Made by a program: the position numbers and the translations under genes
Shown: one piece after another, positions 44,413 to 52,649 of the stretch
How the letters are laid out: each line of letters starts with the position of its first letter
Numbering within the stretch: position 1 is the stretch's first letter
Source of the DNA: Rhizobium sp. NXC14
Lineage (GTDB): Bacteria > Pseudomonadota > Alphaproteobacteria > Rhizobiales > Rhizobiaceae
Length of the DNA stretch: 64,000 nucleotides
Direction: 5' to 3'
Assembly: GCF_002117485.1 (NCBI RefSeq)
Contig: NZ_CP021032.1
Coordinates: forward strand, 1-64,000
The notes under the pieces: model-generated
Database searches by the model: none
What the model was told of the DNA's origin: nothing
The model's input: the letters and a program-made list of their open reading frames with translations, nothing else

Positions 44413-45744
44413 ATGGCTACAACATCGCATTACGGACCGTCATCGTCGTCGCTCGAACGCGACGCGCGGCGCATTCACGACGACAAGCCGGTTTCGCCGG
44501 GCAGTATCGCCATCGGCGTGGTGATCGGCCGCATGTCGGAATTCTTTGATTTCTTCGTCTATGGCCTCGCCTCGGTCCTCGTTTTTCCGCAGCTCGTCTT
44601 TCCCTTCGCACCGGACAGGCTGACGGCGACGCTCTATTCCTTCGCCATCTTCTCGCTCGCCTTCCTCGCCCGCCCCGTCGGGTCCGTGGTCTTCATGACC
44701 ATCGACCGGATGTACGGGCGCGGCACGAAGCTCACGATTGCACTCTTCCTGCTCGGCGGTTCCACGGCCTCGATCGCTTTCCTGCCCGGATATGCTGAGA
44801 TCGGCGTCTGGTCGATCGCCCTGCTGGCGCTCTTCCGTCTCGGCCAGGGCTTCGCGCTCGGCGGCGCCTGGGACGGTCTGGCATCGCTGCTCGCGCTCAA
44901 CGCGCCGCCCAATCACCGCGGCTGGTACGCGATGATCCCGCAGCTCGGCGCGCCGATCGGCTTTGCGCTGGCAAGCACGCTCTTCGGTTATTTCGTCGCC
45001 AACCTGTCCAGCGAGGATTTCCTCTCCTGGGGCTGGCGTTATCCCTTCTTCGTCGCCTTCGCGATCAACGTCGTGGCGCTGTTTGCGCGTCTGCGCCTGG
45101 TCATGACCAAGGAATTCGGCACGCTTTTGGAGCAGCATGAGCTGGAGGCCGCACCGATCCTCCAGGTGCTGCGCGTTCACGGCCGCGACATCCTGATCGG
45201 CGCCTTCGTGCCGCTCGCCAGTTTCGCCATGTTCCACCTGGTCACCATCTTCCCTCTCGGCTGGATGAGCCTTTACGGCAACCAGCCGATCGGCACTTTC
45301 ATGGTGGTGCAGGTGATCGGCGCCATGGTCGGCGTCATCGCCATCATCGCCTCGGGCCTGATCGCCGACCGCATCGGGCGCCGCGCCCAGCTTGCCATCT
45401 GCGCCGTCATCATCGCCGTCTTCAGCTTTATCGGGCCCATCCTGATCGCCTCCGGCAATAATGGCCACGACGCTTTCGTCATCATCGGCTTCGGCGTGCT
45501 CGGCCTGTCCTTCGGCCAGGCGACAGGCTCGATCTCGTCGCGCTTCGGCCGCGGCTATCGCTATACCGGTGCAGCCTTCACCTCGGATCTCGCCTGGCTG
45601 GTCGGCGCAGGCTTTGCGCCGCTGGTGGCGCTCAGCCTCTCCAGCCGTTTCGGCCTGACCTTCGTCGGTTACTACCTTCTCTCCGGCGCCATCTGCACGC
45701 TGGCCGCGCTGGCCTTCAGCAAGGCGCTGGAACAGCGGGAATAG
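44413..45744 (+). CDS. MFS transporter, metabolite:H+ symporter (MHS) type
   Basis: A 443-residue, 12-helix carrier. A hydrophilic N-terminus of about 35 residues precedes IGVVIGRMSEFFDFFVYGLASVLVFPQLVFPF, a typical MHS-family first helix (ShiA/KgtP/ProP relatives). Loop 2-3 reads ARPVGSVVFMTIDRMYGRGTKL. The substrate is probably an organic acid. GAGGAG eight bases upstream supports the start. A decayed copy of its 3' end lies about 0.7 kb downstream. Confidence 0.9.
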   Translation: MATTSHYGPSSSSLERDARRIHDDKPVSPGSIAIGVVIGRMSEFFDFFVYGLASVLVFPQLVFPFAPDRLTATLYSFAIFSLAFLARPVGSVVFMTIDRMYGRGTKLTIALFLLGGSTASIAFLPGYAEIGVWSIALLALFRLGQGFALGGAWDGLASLLALNAPPNHRGWYAMIPQLGAPIGFALASTLFGYFVANLSSEDFLSWGWRYPFFVAFAINVVALFARLRLVMTKEFGTLLEQHELEAAPILQVLRVHGRDILIGAFVPLASFAMFHLVTIFPLGWMSLYGNQPIGTFMVVQVIGAMVGVIAIIASGLIADRIGRRAQLAICAVIIAVFSFIGPILIASGNNGHDAFVIIGFGVLGLSFGQATGSISSRFGRGYRYTGAAFTSDLAWLVGAGFAPLVALSLSSRFGLTFVGYYLLSGAICTLAALAFSKALEQRE

Positions 45745-45815
45745 GATCGAGACAGTCCGCCGGGAAACCGGCGGCTGCCTTAGCATCTATCGCAGAGAAG
45801 AGCGGCATCGTCGAA

Positions 45816-46346
45816 ATGCAACATTTGGTCGTTGGCGATATCCACGGCTTTCCCGAAACCTTTGTCGAGCTGCTGGATGCTGGCAGCTTTCAGCGCCATG
45901 GTTTGCAACTGGCCGACCTGAGCGGGCGTCCTGATCTACGTGGGGACGCGCTTCATGACCATCTCTTCAACCAGGACGGTATGCGGCATGCGATCCGGGC
46001 ACTTCGTGAGATCGACGGACGCGGGTGCTTGGGGATCGGTTTTAGCGCCGGTGGGACGGCTCTGTGGAATGCGGTCAGAGAGGGTCTTGAACTCCAGGCG
46101 CTGATCTGCGTGTCATCAACCAGGTTGCGCTTCGAAACGTGTCCCCTCGATATACCCACCATGGTCTTCTGGGGAGAGCTCGATCCATACCGGCCAACTG
46201 AAAGCTGGAACAACGCTGTTCCCCAGTGCTGGAAAATCTACGCCGGCAAGCAGCATGATTTTTATCGGCTCGATGCGCTTACAGTGCGATCTCCGTTGAG
46301 GTCGGATATTGCCGCCTTTGTCGAAGGCCGAGGCCCGTTTGAATAG
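45816..46346 (+). CDS. Alpha/beta hydrolase-like protein
   Basis: The 176-residue protein has a small alpha/beta hydrolase pattern: nucleophile elbow GFSAGG (about 74-79), an acid in VFWGELDPY and a His in KQHDFY near the C-terminus. Length is short for the family (dienelactone-hydrolase-like proteins are about 200-250). No Shine-Dalgarno sequence is clear. It sits between the MFS gene and a degraded copy of the MFS 3' end, which suggests it came in by recombination. Substrate unknown. Confidence 0.75.
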   Translation: MQHLVVGDIHGFPETFVELLDAGSFQRHGLQLADLSGRPDLRGDALHDHLFNQDGMRHAIRALREIDGRGCLGIGFSAGGTALWNAVREGLELQALICVSSTRLRFETCPLDIPTMVFWGELDPYRPTESWNNAVPQCWKIYAGKQHDFYRLDALTVRSPLRSDIAAFVEGRGPFE

Positions 46347-46361
46347 GGCGTATTCTGTGTC

Positions 46362-46463
46362 GCTTGGCCGCTTTGGCCTGAATTTCGTCGATTACTACTG
46401 CCCGGCGCCATCTGCGCGCGGCAGCACTCGCCTTTCAGCAGGGCGCTGGAGCAGCGTGAATAG
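46362..46463 (+). pseudogene. Decayed copy of the MFS gene 3' end
   Basis: This stretch aligns with the last ~100 bases of the MFS gene (45,644-45,744): shared blocks include TTCGTCG, TTACTAC, CCGGCGCCATCTGC, GCGCTGGA, CAGCG and the final GAATAG. Several small deletions break the frame. It is either a remnant of a tandem MFS copy or a duplication made when the hydrolase segment was inserted. Confidence 0.7.
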
Positions 46464-46500
46464 GCGGATTTGGACACGGGAGCTCGCGCCTCGGACAACA

Positions 46501-46640
46501 GCCCCTCATCCGCCTGCCAGCACCTGCTCCCCGCCTGCGGGGCCAAGGGGGCAAGCGGCGAGCCCTCTGTTCCTCGCCAGCCTCTCGCTGGGCACGTCCC
46601 CTCGCCCCGTTTACGGGGAGAGGGTTAGGGTGAGGGGCAG
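46501..46640. repeat. Rhizobial intergenic mosaic (RIME-like) repeat
   Basis: Contains GCCCCTCATCCGCCTG, the hairpin CCCCGCCTGCGGGG, CCTCGCCCCGTTTACGGGGAGAGGG and GTGAGGGGCAGCC. The CTCATCCGCC module is the reverse complement of one in the 26,734-26,925 repeat. No gene is visible in the surrounding 46,464-46,788 gap. Confidence 0.6.
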
Positions 46641-46788
46641 CCACGCGGCACAAAGGCTGCAGCAGCGGTGGCCTGCCGCCTGCATCTGCTGGACATTGCA
46701 AATACAACACGTCAGGACATCAAACAGGTCGAAATGCTGCGCCTCGTCGATGGCGCGCAGAAATGGCCGCCGAAATCTTGATTTGATC

Positions 46789-47256
46789 TTACTGCGCCAT
46801 CTGCGGCTGCTTTGCCGCCCGCGCTGCGGTCAATTCCGCCGTCGTGTGATTAAGGCGGTCGGCGAGCACGCGCATGATTTCCACGGCCATTTCGGGGAAG
46901 TCGCTGAGCAGCTTTAAAAAGTGCTCTTTGCTGATGCGCAATACTTCGAGGGGCGAGGTGGCCCGCACTGTCGCCGTGCGTGAGACATCGCAGAGAATGG
47001 CGATTTCGCCGACGATGGAATTGAGCTCGACGTCGGCGACCTTGATCTCGCCTGCCGGCGAGGAGACGATGATGTCGGCGCTGCCGGAAAGGATGACATA
47101 GGCGGCATCGCCGACATCGCCCTGGTGGAAGAGATCCTGACCGGCTTTGTAGGTCATGCGGTCGGAGGTGAAGGCCAAAAGCTTGAGTTTCGCTGGTGCA
47201 ATCCTGGAAAAGATCGGCACCCGGCGCAGCATTTCGACTTCGTCTCTCAACAGCAT
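46789..47256 (-). CDS. Stand-alone cyclic nucleotide-binding domain protein
   Basis: A 155-residue protein consisting of one cNMP-binding beta-roll and C-terminal helices. The phosphate-binding cassette is intact: VGEIAIL (Gly83-Glu84) and SRTATVRA with Arg93. No HTH domain follows, so it is not a Crp/Fnr regulator; the C-terminus is an Ala/Gln-rich helix. The start is put at the ATG giving MLLRDEVEML; an in-frame TTG 48 bases upstream is less likely. It lies 97 bases downstream of the degenerate ABC-like gene on the same strand and probably works with it. Confidence 0.85.
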   Translation of the reverse strand: MLLRDEVEMLRRVPIFSRIAPAKLKLLAFTSDRMTYKAGQDLFHQGDVGDAAYVILSGSADIIVSSPAGEIKVADVELNSIVGEIAILCDVSRTATVRATSPLEVLRISKEHFLKLLSDFPEMAVEIMRVLADRLNHTTAELTAARAAKQPQMAQ

Positions 47257-47309
47257 GAGCGTTTCAATCCCCTGACGCAGGGTTCTTGGAACCAGGCGCC
47301 TCAATTCCG

Positions 47310-47329
47310 GGCGTTCCCCCGGGAACGCC
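47310..47329. terminator. Hairpin between the ABC-like and cNMP-binding genes
   Basis: A perfect 8-bp stem GGCGTTCC/GGAACGCC with loop CCCG in the 97-base gap. There is no T tract. It may be an attenuator or mRNA-processing signal that lowers expression of the downstream gene. Confidence 0.4.
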
Positions 47330-47353
47330 TACCATCGCCGCCCCCATAGAATA

Positions 47354-50068
47354 TTACGATAACAGTTCCTTGAACATACCGTTTTTCTCGGAAAGTTCCG
47401 GATAGTTTCCCGCTTCCGCCAGCCCGCCGCGGTCGAAGAGCAGGATCCGGTCGAACATTTCGGCAAGCCGCGCATTCGAAAGCACCCAGATGATCGCCGG
47501 GCGCTCACCTTCCTTATGCAGGTCTTCGATGATGTTGCGGGTGATCTGATCCTGAACGCGCTGGTCGAGTGCCGACAGCGGCCGGTTGAAGACGAAATAG
47601 TCCGAGCGCTTCAGAAGCGCGCGGGCCAGGTTCAGCTTCTGGCGCTGCACCATGGTCAGCCGCTTGCCGCCGGAGCCGACGTCGAATTCGAGGCCGATCG
47701 ACAGAACATCGTCATAAAGGTCGAGTGCGTCGAAGAGCTCGCCCATGATGGCGCGGATGCGGTCGGAGGCGTCGGCCTGCTGATAGGCGATACGGCCGAA
47801 GAGCACATTGTCCATCAGGCTTGCCGACGGGGTGAAACGCTCGGCGTCGTAGCGCTCTATCAGCTCGGCGAGATCGGCCGGAATATGCGCATGGAACTGC
47901 TTGCGGGCGCTGACGATCTTGTCCATCAGCTCGTTGGTCAAAAGGCCGAAGCGATGGCGCGGCTCAATATAGGCGAAGCTCAGCCGGATGATGGCGGAGC
48001 GCTCCTCAGGTGTCGCATCCTCGAAGCGGCGGCTTTGCAGCTTCTGCAGCAGCGCCTGATAGGTCGGAATGTCATCCGCCGTCATGAAGGTCAGCTGCTG
48101 GAAGAAAGGATGATCCGGCGGCAGGTCGTGAAAGAGTTCGACGGCGTTTTCGGCAATCTCCAGGCCCATGGCGTAGAGATCGGTGCTGAGGCCCGTCTCG
48201 CGGAACAGCTGCTGGAAATAGGGATGGGCGGCCAGCCGGCGGTTGGTCATCAGCGGCCGCTTCATCGTGCCGAAGAGCAGGTTCTCACCGACCGTTGCCT
48301 GGGCATTGTAGGCGTCGAAATCGAAAGGCACGACGATGCCGTCAAGACCTTCGTCGCGCAGCCGGTCGCGCAGCGAGGCTCGCAGCGCCACGACATGGTC
48401 GCTGACCGCCACATGCACCTCGGTATTGACGTTCGAGCGCAGCGCCAGATCGAGGATGTCCTGCGAAATCTGCACGGCGTCGAGCACCGGCCGGATCGCT
48501 TTCAGGAGATCTTCCGGTCCATTGGCGCCGGCCGCCTGGTAATCCACCCAATCGCTGTTGAGGTCTAGCGTCGGGTTGCCGGCCTTCACCGCCTCGATGG
48601 AATGCCATTTATACTCCTGCGCTTCCTTCTCGTCGTAGACGGCGTCGATCATCGGCGCGTGCTTGAGGCCGTAGAGCAGATTGCTGGCGAGCGTGCCATG
48701 GAAGAAGAAGGTGTCGGCCGAGGCATAGGAGATGCGGCGGCCGGTGATCGATTCCGGCAGCTCGAGCAGGTCGCGTCCGTCGATGGTGATGCGGCCGGAG
48801 TCGGGCCAGATCATCCGGCCGAGCGCTTCGGCGAAGGCTTCGGCGCCGCTGCCGTTCGGACCGACGATCGCAACCGTCTCATTCGGCTTGATTTCGACCG
48901 AGACGTGGTCGACGAGGCGGGCGCCGCTGTCGTCGGAGAGCGTCAGATTGGTGACGACGAGTGCGCTGGTCAGTGGGCCCACGGGTGCGGTCGCCAATTC
49001 CTGGATGTGGCTGTCAATCAGGGGCTCGACGTTGAACTGCTCGTAGACCTGCTGGTATTTCACCTGCACGTCCTGGCGCATCTGGTCCCAGTCGATCAGC
49101 TCCTTCAGCGGCCCGGGCAGGTCTTTGTAGGCTGATATGACGGCGACGAGCTGGCCGATGTCGAGCCGGCCCTGCAGCGCGAGATAACCGCCGATCGCGT
49201 AGAACAGGAAAGGCGTGACCTGGGCGAGAAAGTTATTGATGAACTTCACCAGGAACTTCCACTGGTAAAGGTCGTAGCGGATCGAGAAGATGCGGCCGAG
49301 CCGCCAGGCGATATCGGCGCGTTCGAGGTTGGATGTGTCGTTGCCGTGGATCGTGCCGATGCCTTCGACGATTTCGCCGACGCGGCCGGAAAGCTCGCGC
49401 GCCGTCAGCTGCCGCTGGCGGCCGAGATCCAGCAGGCGCTTGCGCATGCGCGGGATGACGACCGCCTGGACGCCGACGATGGCGGCGGCGATCATGCCGA
49501 GCCAGAAATTCTGCACGATGATGAAGGCGAGCGCGGTGATCGCCTGGCCGCCGAGCAGGGCAGGCGAGACGAAGGCGTCGCCGGTGAAGCCGCCCATCGG
49601 CTCCACCTCGTCCTTGATCATCGTAGCGATCTCGGCCGATTTCACCCGCTTGAAATGGGCCGGCGGAAACCGCAGCACCCGGTCGATCAGTTCGAAGCGG
49701 ATGCGCCGCAGCATGCGTTCGCCGAGCCGGCCCTTATAGGTGTTGATGTAGAACTTGAAGAGCCCGTTCAGCACCACCAGCGCCAGGAATACCAGACTGA
49801 GAGCCATCAGCATCTGGAAACGGTCGAGCTGCACGCCCTTGAAGAATTCCACATGGCCGATCAGCGGAATGTCATAGGCGATATGCATGAAAGTCTGGGT
49901 TGCGCCGGGGCCTTCAAAGCCGTCGCCCTGGATCGGTCCGTTGACGATCTGCTTCGGCAGATCGAAGGACAGGAAATAGGGGATCATCGAGGCCGCGACG
50001 ACAGCCAGGATCCACAGCTGCTGCAGCCGCGTGTTCTTCCAGATATAGCGGGCGAGGCTCTTTTCCAT
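47354..50068 (-). CDS. ABC-exporter-like membrane protein with a degenerate, enlarged nucleotide-binding domain
   Basis: A 904-residue protein. The N-terminal half (about 1-320) is an ABC exporter membrane domain with about six helices. The NBD starts near 368 but lacks every catalytic motif: Walker A is GPNGSGAEAF (402-412, Lys replaced by Ala), the Q-loop is YASADTFFF (448-456), Walker B is YFVFNRPLSALD (824-835, Asp to Asn and Glu to Arg), the signature is GSGGKRLTMVQRQKLNLARAL, and the H-loop is VLSNARL. Between Q-loop and signature lies an insertion of roughly 300 residues. The NLLYG-type motif occurs three times (463-467, 595-600, 754-758). It is unlikely to hydrolyse ATP normally. Confidence 0.85.
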   Translation of the reverse strand: MEKSLARYIWKNTRLQQLWILAVVAASMIPYFLSFDLPKQIVNGPIQGDGFEGPGATQTFMHIAYDIPLIGHVEFFKGVQLDRFQMLMALSLVFLALVVLNGLFKFYINTYKGRLGERMLRRIRFELIDRVLRFPPAHFKRVKSAEIATMIKDEVEPMGGFTGDAFVSPALLGGQAITALAFIIVQNFWLGMIAAAIVGVQAVVIPRMRKRLLDLGRQRQLTARELSGRVGEIVEGIGTIHGNDTSNLERADIAWRLGRIFSIRYDLYQWKFLVKFINNFLAQVTPFLFYAIGGYLALQGRLDIGQLVAVISAYKDLPGPLKELIDWDQMRQDVQVKYQQVYEQFNVEPLIDSHIQELATAPVGPLTSALVVTNLTLSDDSGARLVDHVSVEIKPNETVAIVGPNGSGAEAFAEALGRMIWPDSGRITIDGRDLLELPESITGRRISYASADTFFFHGTLASNLLYGLKHAPMIDAVYDEKEAQEYKWHSIEAVKAGNPTLDLNSDWVDYQAAGANGPEDLLKAIRPVLDAVQISQDILDLALRSNVNTEVHVAVSDHVVALRASLRDRLRDEGLDGIVVPFDFDAYNAQATVGENLLFGTMKRPLMTNRRLAAHPYFQQLFRETGLSTDLYAMGLEIAENAVELFHDLPPDHPFFQQLTFMTADDIPTYQALLQKLQSRRFEDATPEERSAIIRLSFAYIEPRHRFGLLTNELMDKIVSARKQFHAHIPADLAELIERYDAERFTPSASLMDNVLFGRIAYQQADASDRIRAIMGELFDALDLYDDVLSIGLEFDVGSGGKRLTMVQRQKLNLARALLKRSDYFVFNRPLSALDQRVQDQITRNIIEDLHKEGERPAIIWVLSNARLAEMFDRILLFDRGGLAEAGNYPELSEKNGMFKELLS

Positions 50069-50229
50069 GGCTAACCTTCAGCGTGCTGGGAAATTCCGAA
50101 GGCGCGATCCGGGCGCGGGGAGGGTAGGAATTGTCGAGAACAGGACCATGCAGCCGGACCGCCGATATCGCAATGAAAACAAGGCGAAGGGACCGGCTGC
50201 AGACAGGCCGATTCTCGCCGGAACTCTGC

Positions 50230-51396
50230 TTATATCACAGGACTTTTAAATAAGGCGAGCGATTCGGCAATCAGCGAGCGAATGATGGCAGCCGTCTTCT
50301 CCGCCCCGTCGAGATCGAGCGAGACCGGCTCCTGCCGAGGCGCTGCCAGCGCCTTTTCGACAGCCTCTTTCATATGGGCCGAGGTCAGCCCCTGTTCCGG
50401 CAGGATATCGGCAAGGCCCAGCGCCTGCAGCCGTTCGGCGCGCACCGTCTGCTCGGTCTCGCCGCCGGCGACGAAAGGGATGAGGATCGGCCGGCACTCG
50501 GTGCGCAAGAGGTCGCCGACGGTGTTGTAGCCGGCCTGCGAGATCGATACCCTGGCACCGCGCAAGAGCGAAGGAAAATCCCTGCGGAAGCGCACCAGCG
50601 TCACATTCGGGGCTGCGTCCCGCGACAGTCTGGCGAAATCGGCCTCCGGCAGGTTGGGACCCGAGATCAGCAGCCAGCGAAGATCGACCGGCAGCAGCGC
50701 CGCCGCCTCCTTCGCCGCGCCGATCAGCTCGGCGCCGACCGCGCCGCCGCCGGCCGAGGCGATGATGTCGAAGGTTTCCGTCGGTTCGGGCGCCGGCGGC
50801 GGCGCGACGAGGCCGGTATACCGCAGCCTGTCGGCGATCTCAGGCGTCAGCGGGAAGGTATCCTCGAGCCTGACGAAGCCGGGATCGCCATGGACAAGCA
50901 CGGCGTCGAAGTGATCCTTGACCAGGGCGACCGTCTCGGCGTCGCGGCCGGCCTTGCGGTTTTGCTGCAGGATGTCGCGCACCGAGCTGACGAGTTTTGG
51001 CCGCGGTTCGGCCTCTTCGATCGCTTGAAGCAGGGGCAGAAGTTCGAAGCGCATCTGCCGCCGGCCAAAGGGGAAGGCCTCGATGATGACGGCATCGGGC
51101 CTTGCGGCATGGAAGGCGTCGAGCAGCAAGTTCCGGCGAGCGGCCAGGAATTCTTCGCCGGCCGGCCGGCCATCGGCATCGGCAAGGCCGGAGAAACCGG
51201 CATTGCTGGCGACGACCGCCGGCAGGGCGACGGTCTTCACGCCCTCGCCGGGAAAACCCGGCACCGGCAGGCCGCCGGTCACGACGGTGACGTCGAAGCC
51301 GTCCCTGACGAGTGCATTGGCGATGCGGCTGGCGCGGGCGATGTGGCCGATGCCGAGCAGATGCTGGACATAGAAAAAGATGCGCGGTGCCATCAT
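50230..51396 (-). CDS. Glycosyltransferase, GT28/MurG-like fold
   Basis: The 388-residue protein begins MMAPRIFFYVQHLLGIGHIARASRIANALVRDGFDV. The GIGHIARA motif is typical of GT-B enzymes related to MurG and UDP-glycosyltransferases. The C-terminal nucleotide-sugar half has SISQAGYNTVGDLLRTECRPILIPF and GGETEQTVRAERL, matching the donor site. The ATG overlaps the GT4 gene stop by four bases (ATGA). The longer frame upstream is a shadow of that gene. The sugar and acceptor are unknown. Confidence 0.85.
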   Translation of the reverse strand: MMAPRIFFYVQHLLGIGHIARASRIANALVRDGFDVTVVTGGLPVPGFPGEGVKTVALPAVVASNAGFSGLADADGRPAGEEFLAARRNLLLDAFHAARPDAVIIEAFPFGRRQMRFELLPLLQAIEEAEPRPKLVSSVRDILQQNRKAGRDAETVALVKDHFDAVLVHGDPGFVRLEDTFPLTPEIADRLRYTGLVAPPPAPEPTETFDIIASAGGGAVGAELIGAAKEAAALLPVDLRWLLISGPNLPEADFARLSRDAAPNVTLVRFRRDFPSLLRGARVSISQAGYNTVGDLLRTECRPILIPFVAGGETEQTVRAERLQALGLADILPEQGLTSAHMKEAVEKALAAPRQEPVSLDLDGAEKTAAIIRSLIAESLALFKSPVI

Positions 51397-52640
51397 GACG
51401 CCTTCTGCCATTCGGCCTCGAACAGGCCGGCGAGCTGCCTGATGCTGGAATGATAATCGAAGTCCTCGCGCACCCGCCTTTCGGCGGCGTCGCCGAGGCG
51501 CTGGCGCAGCGCCGGATCGCGAATCGCCGCCTCCAGCGCGCTGGCGAGCAGCGCCGGATTCTCCGGCGGCACGACGAGGCCGTTCTCGCCGTCCGTCAGC
51601 AGCTCCGGCACGCCGGATACCGTGGTGGAGATGCAGACGAGGCGCTGGCTCGAGGCCTCGACCAGCACGTTCGGCAAACCGTCGCGGTCGCCGTTGGCGG
51701 CGATGCGGCAGGCGAGCGCAAAGAGATCGGCGCGGCGGTAGTGATCGAGCACGTCTTCCTGTGCCATGGCGCCCTTCCAGACAATGCGGCCGGAGAGGCC
51801 GAGCTCGGCTGCGAGCGCCTTCAGCCTGGCAAGCTCGTCGCCGCCGCCAATATGCTCCATGCGCCAATGGAGATCAGCCGGCAGCTGCGCCAGCGCCCGC
51901 AGCAACACGTCGTAGCCTTTCTTCTCGACCGCGCGGCCGACGCTGAGAATGAAGGCCGGATCGGCCGGGTCGTTGCCGGTTCTCTCGGAATGCGCGCCGG
52001 AAAAATGGCCGAAGCGGGCGAGATCGAGGCCGTGATAGCTCAAATGTATGGCCTGCTTGCGCGATGTCAGCATGCGCATGTGTTCATAGCCAGTCCGGGT
52101 GCAGGTGACGGTCCAGCGGGCGCTCTTCAGCTTTTCCTTCAATTCCCAGTCGGGCGAGGTCCATATGTCCTTGGCATGGGCCGAACAGGTCCAGGGCGTG
52201 CCCGTCAGGATGCTCGTATATTCCGTCACCGAGGCCGGCGTATGGATGAAATGGGCATGCAGCCACTCACCGCCGTCACGCCACTCGCGCGCCAGCACCA
52301 GCGCTTGGCCGAGGCGACGGAAGCGGTTGCGGGAGAGATCACGCTTGAGGTCGGCGAAGAAGCGCTTGATCAGTGGCTTGAAGCCGGGTTTGCCGAAGCC
52401 GGCTGCCAAGCCTTTGAGTACGCGGATCGGCTCCTCGTGCAGATATTCCGGCAGATAGAGGACAGGCGCCTTGATCTCGTCATGCACCGGATGGCGTTTC
52501 TTGTCGGTCGGTCGGCGCATGGAAATCAGCGTCAGGTCGAAGCCGGCCCGTTCGAGGCCGAGCAGTTCCTGGGCGATGAAGGTTTCCGAAAGGCGGGGAT
52601 AGCCTTTCAGCACGACGAGGATCTTGCGGCGTGGCGGCAA
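51393..52640 (-). CDS. Glycosyltransferase family 4 protein
   Basis: The 415-residue GT-B enzyme begins (TTG start) MPPRRKILVVLKGYPRLSETFIAQELLGLERAGFDL, with the GT4 donor motif FILSVGRAVEKKGYDVLLRAL and GLPNVLVEASSQRLVCISTTVSGVPELLTDGENGLVV. The E(x7)E-like site is EASSQRLV..., with the second Glu in VPELL. The start is a TTG nine bases after the upstream gene's stop codon, preceded by AGGG. It lies between two GT28-like genes and overlaps the downstream one. Confidence 0.9.
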   Translation of the reverse strand: MPPRRKILVVLKGYPRLSETFIAQELLGLERAGFDLTLISMRRPTDKKRHPVHDEIKAPVLYLPEYLHEEPIRVLKGLAAGFGKPGFKPLIKRFFADLKRDLSRNRFRRLGQALVLAREWRDGGEWLHAHFIHTPASVTEYTSILTGTPWTCSAHAKDIWTSPDWELKEKLKSARWTVTCTRTGYEHMRMLTSRKQAIHLSYHGLDLARFGHFSGAHSERTGNDPADPAFILSVGRAVEKKGYDVLLRALAQLPADLHWRMEHIGGGDELARLKALAAELGLSGRIVWKGAMAQEDVLDHYRRADLFALACRIAANGDRDGLPNVLVEASSQRLVCISTTVSGVPELLTDGENGLVVPPENPALLASALEAAIRDPALRQRLGDAAERRVREDFDYHSSIRQLAGLFEAEWQKAS

Positions 52641-52649
52641 GGCTGTGCC

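Noticed and set aside
44440..45786. 448-codon minus-strand frame opposite the MHS-type MFS gene
   Set aside because: Same reason: highly charged shadow of a hydrophobic protein.
47288..47315. GGAAC followed by CGTT near the cNMP-binding gene
   Set aside because: The spacer is 19 bases, outside the 16-17 range, and the orientation points away from the cNMP gene.
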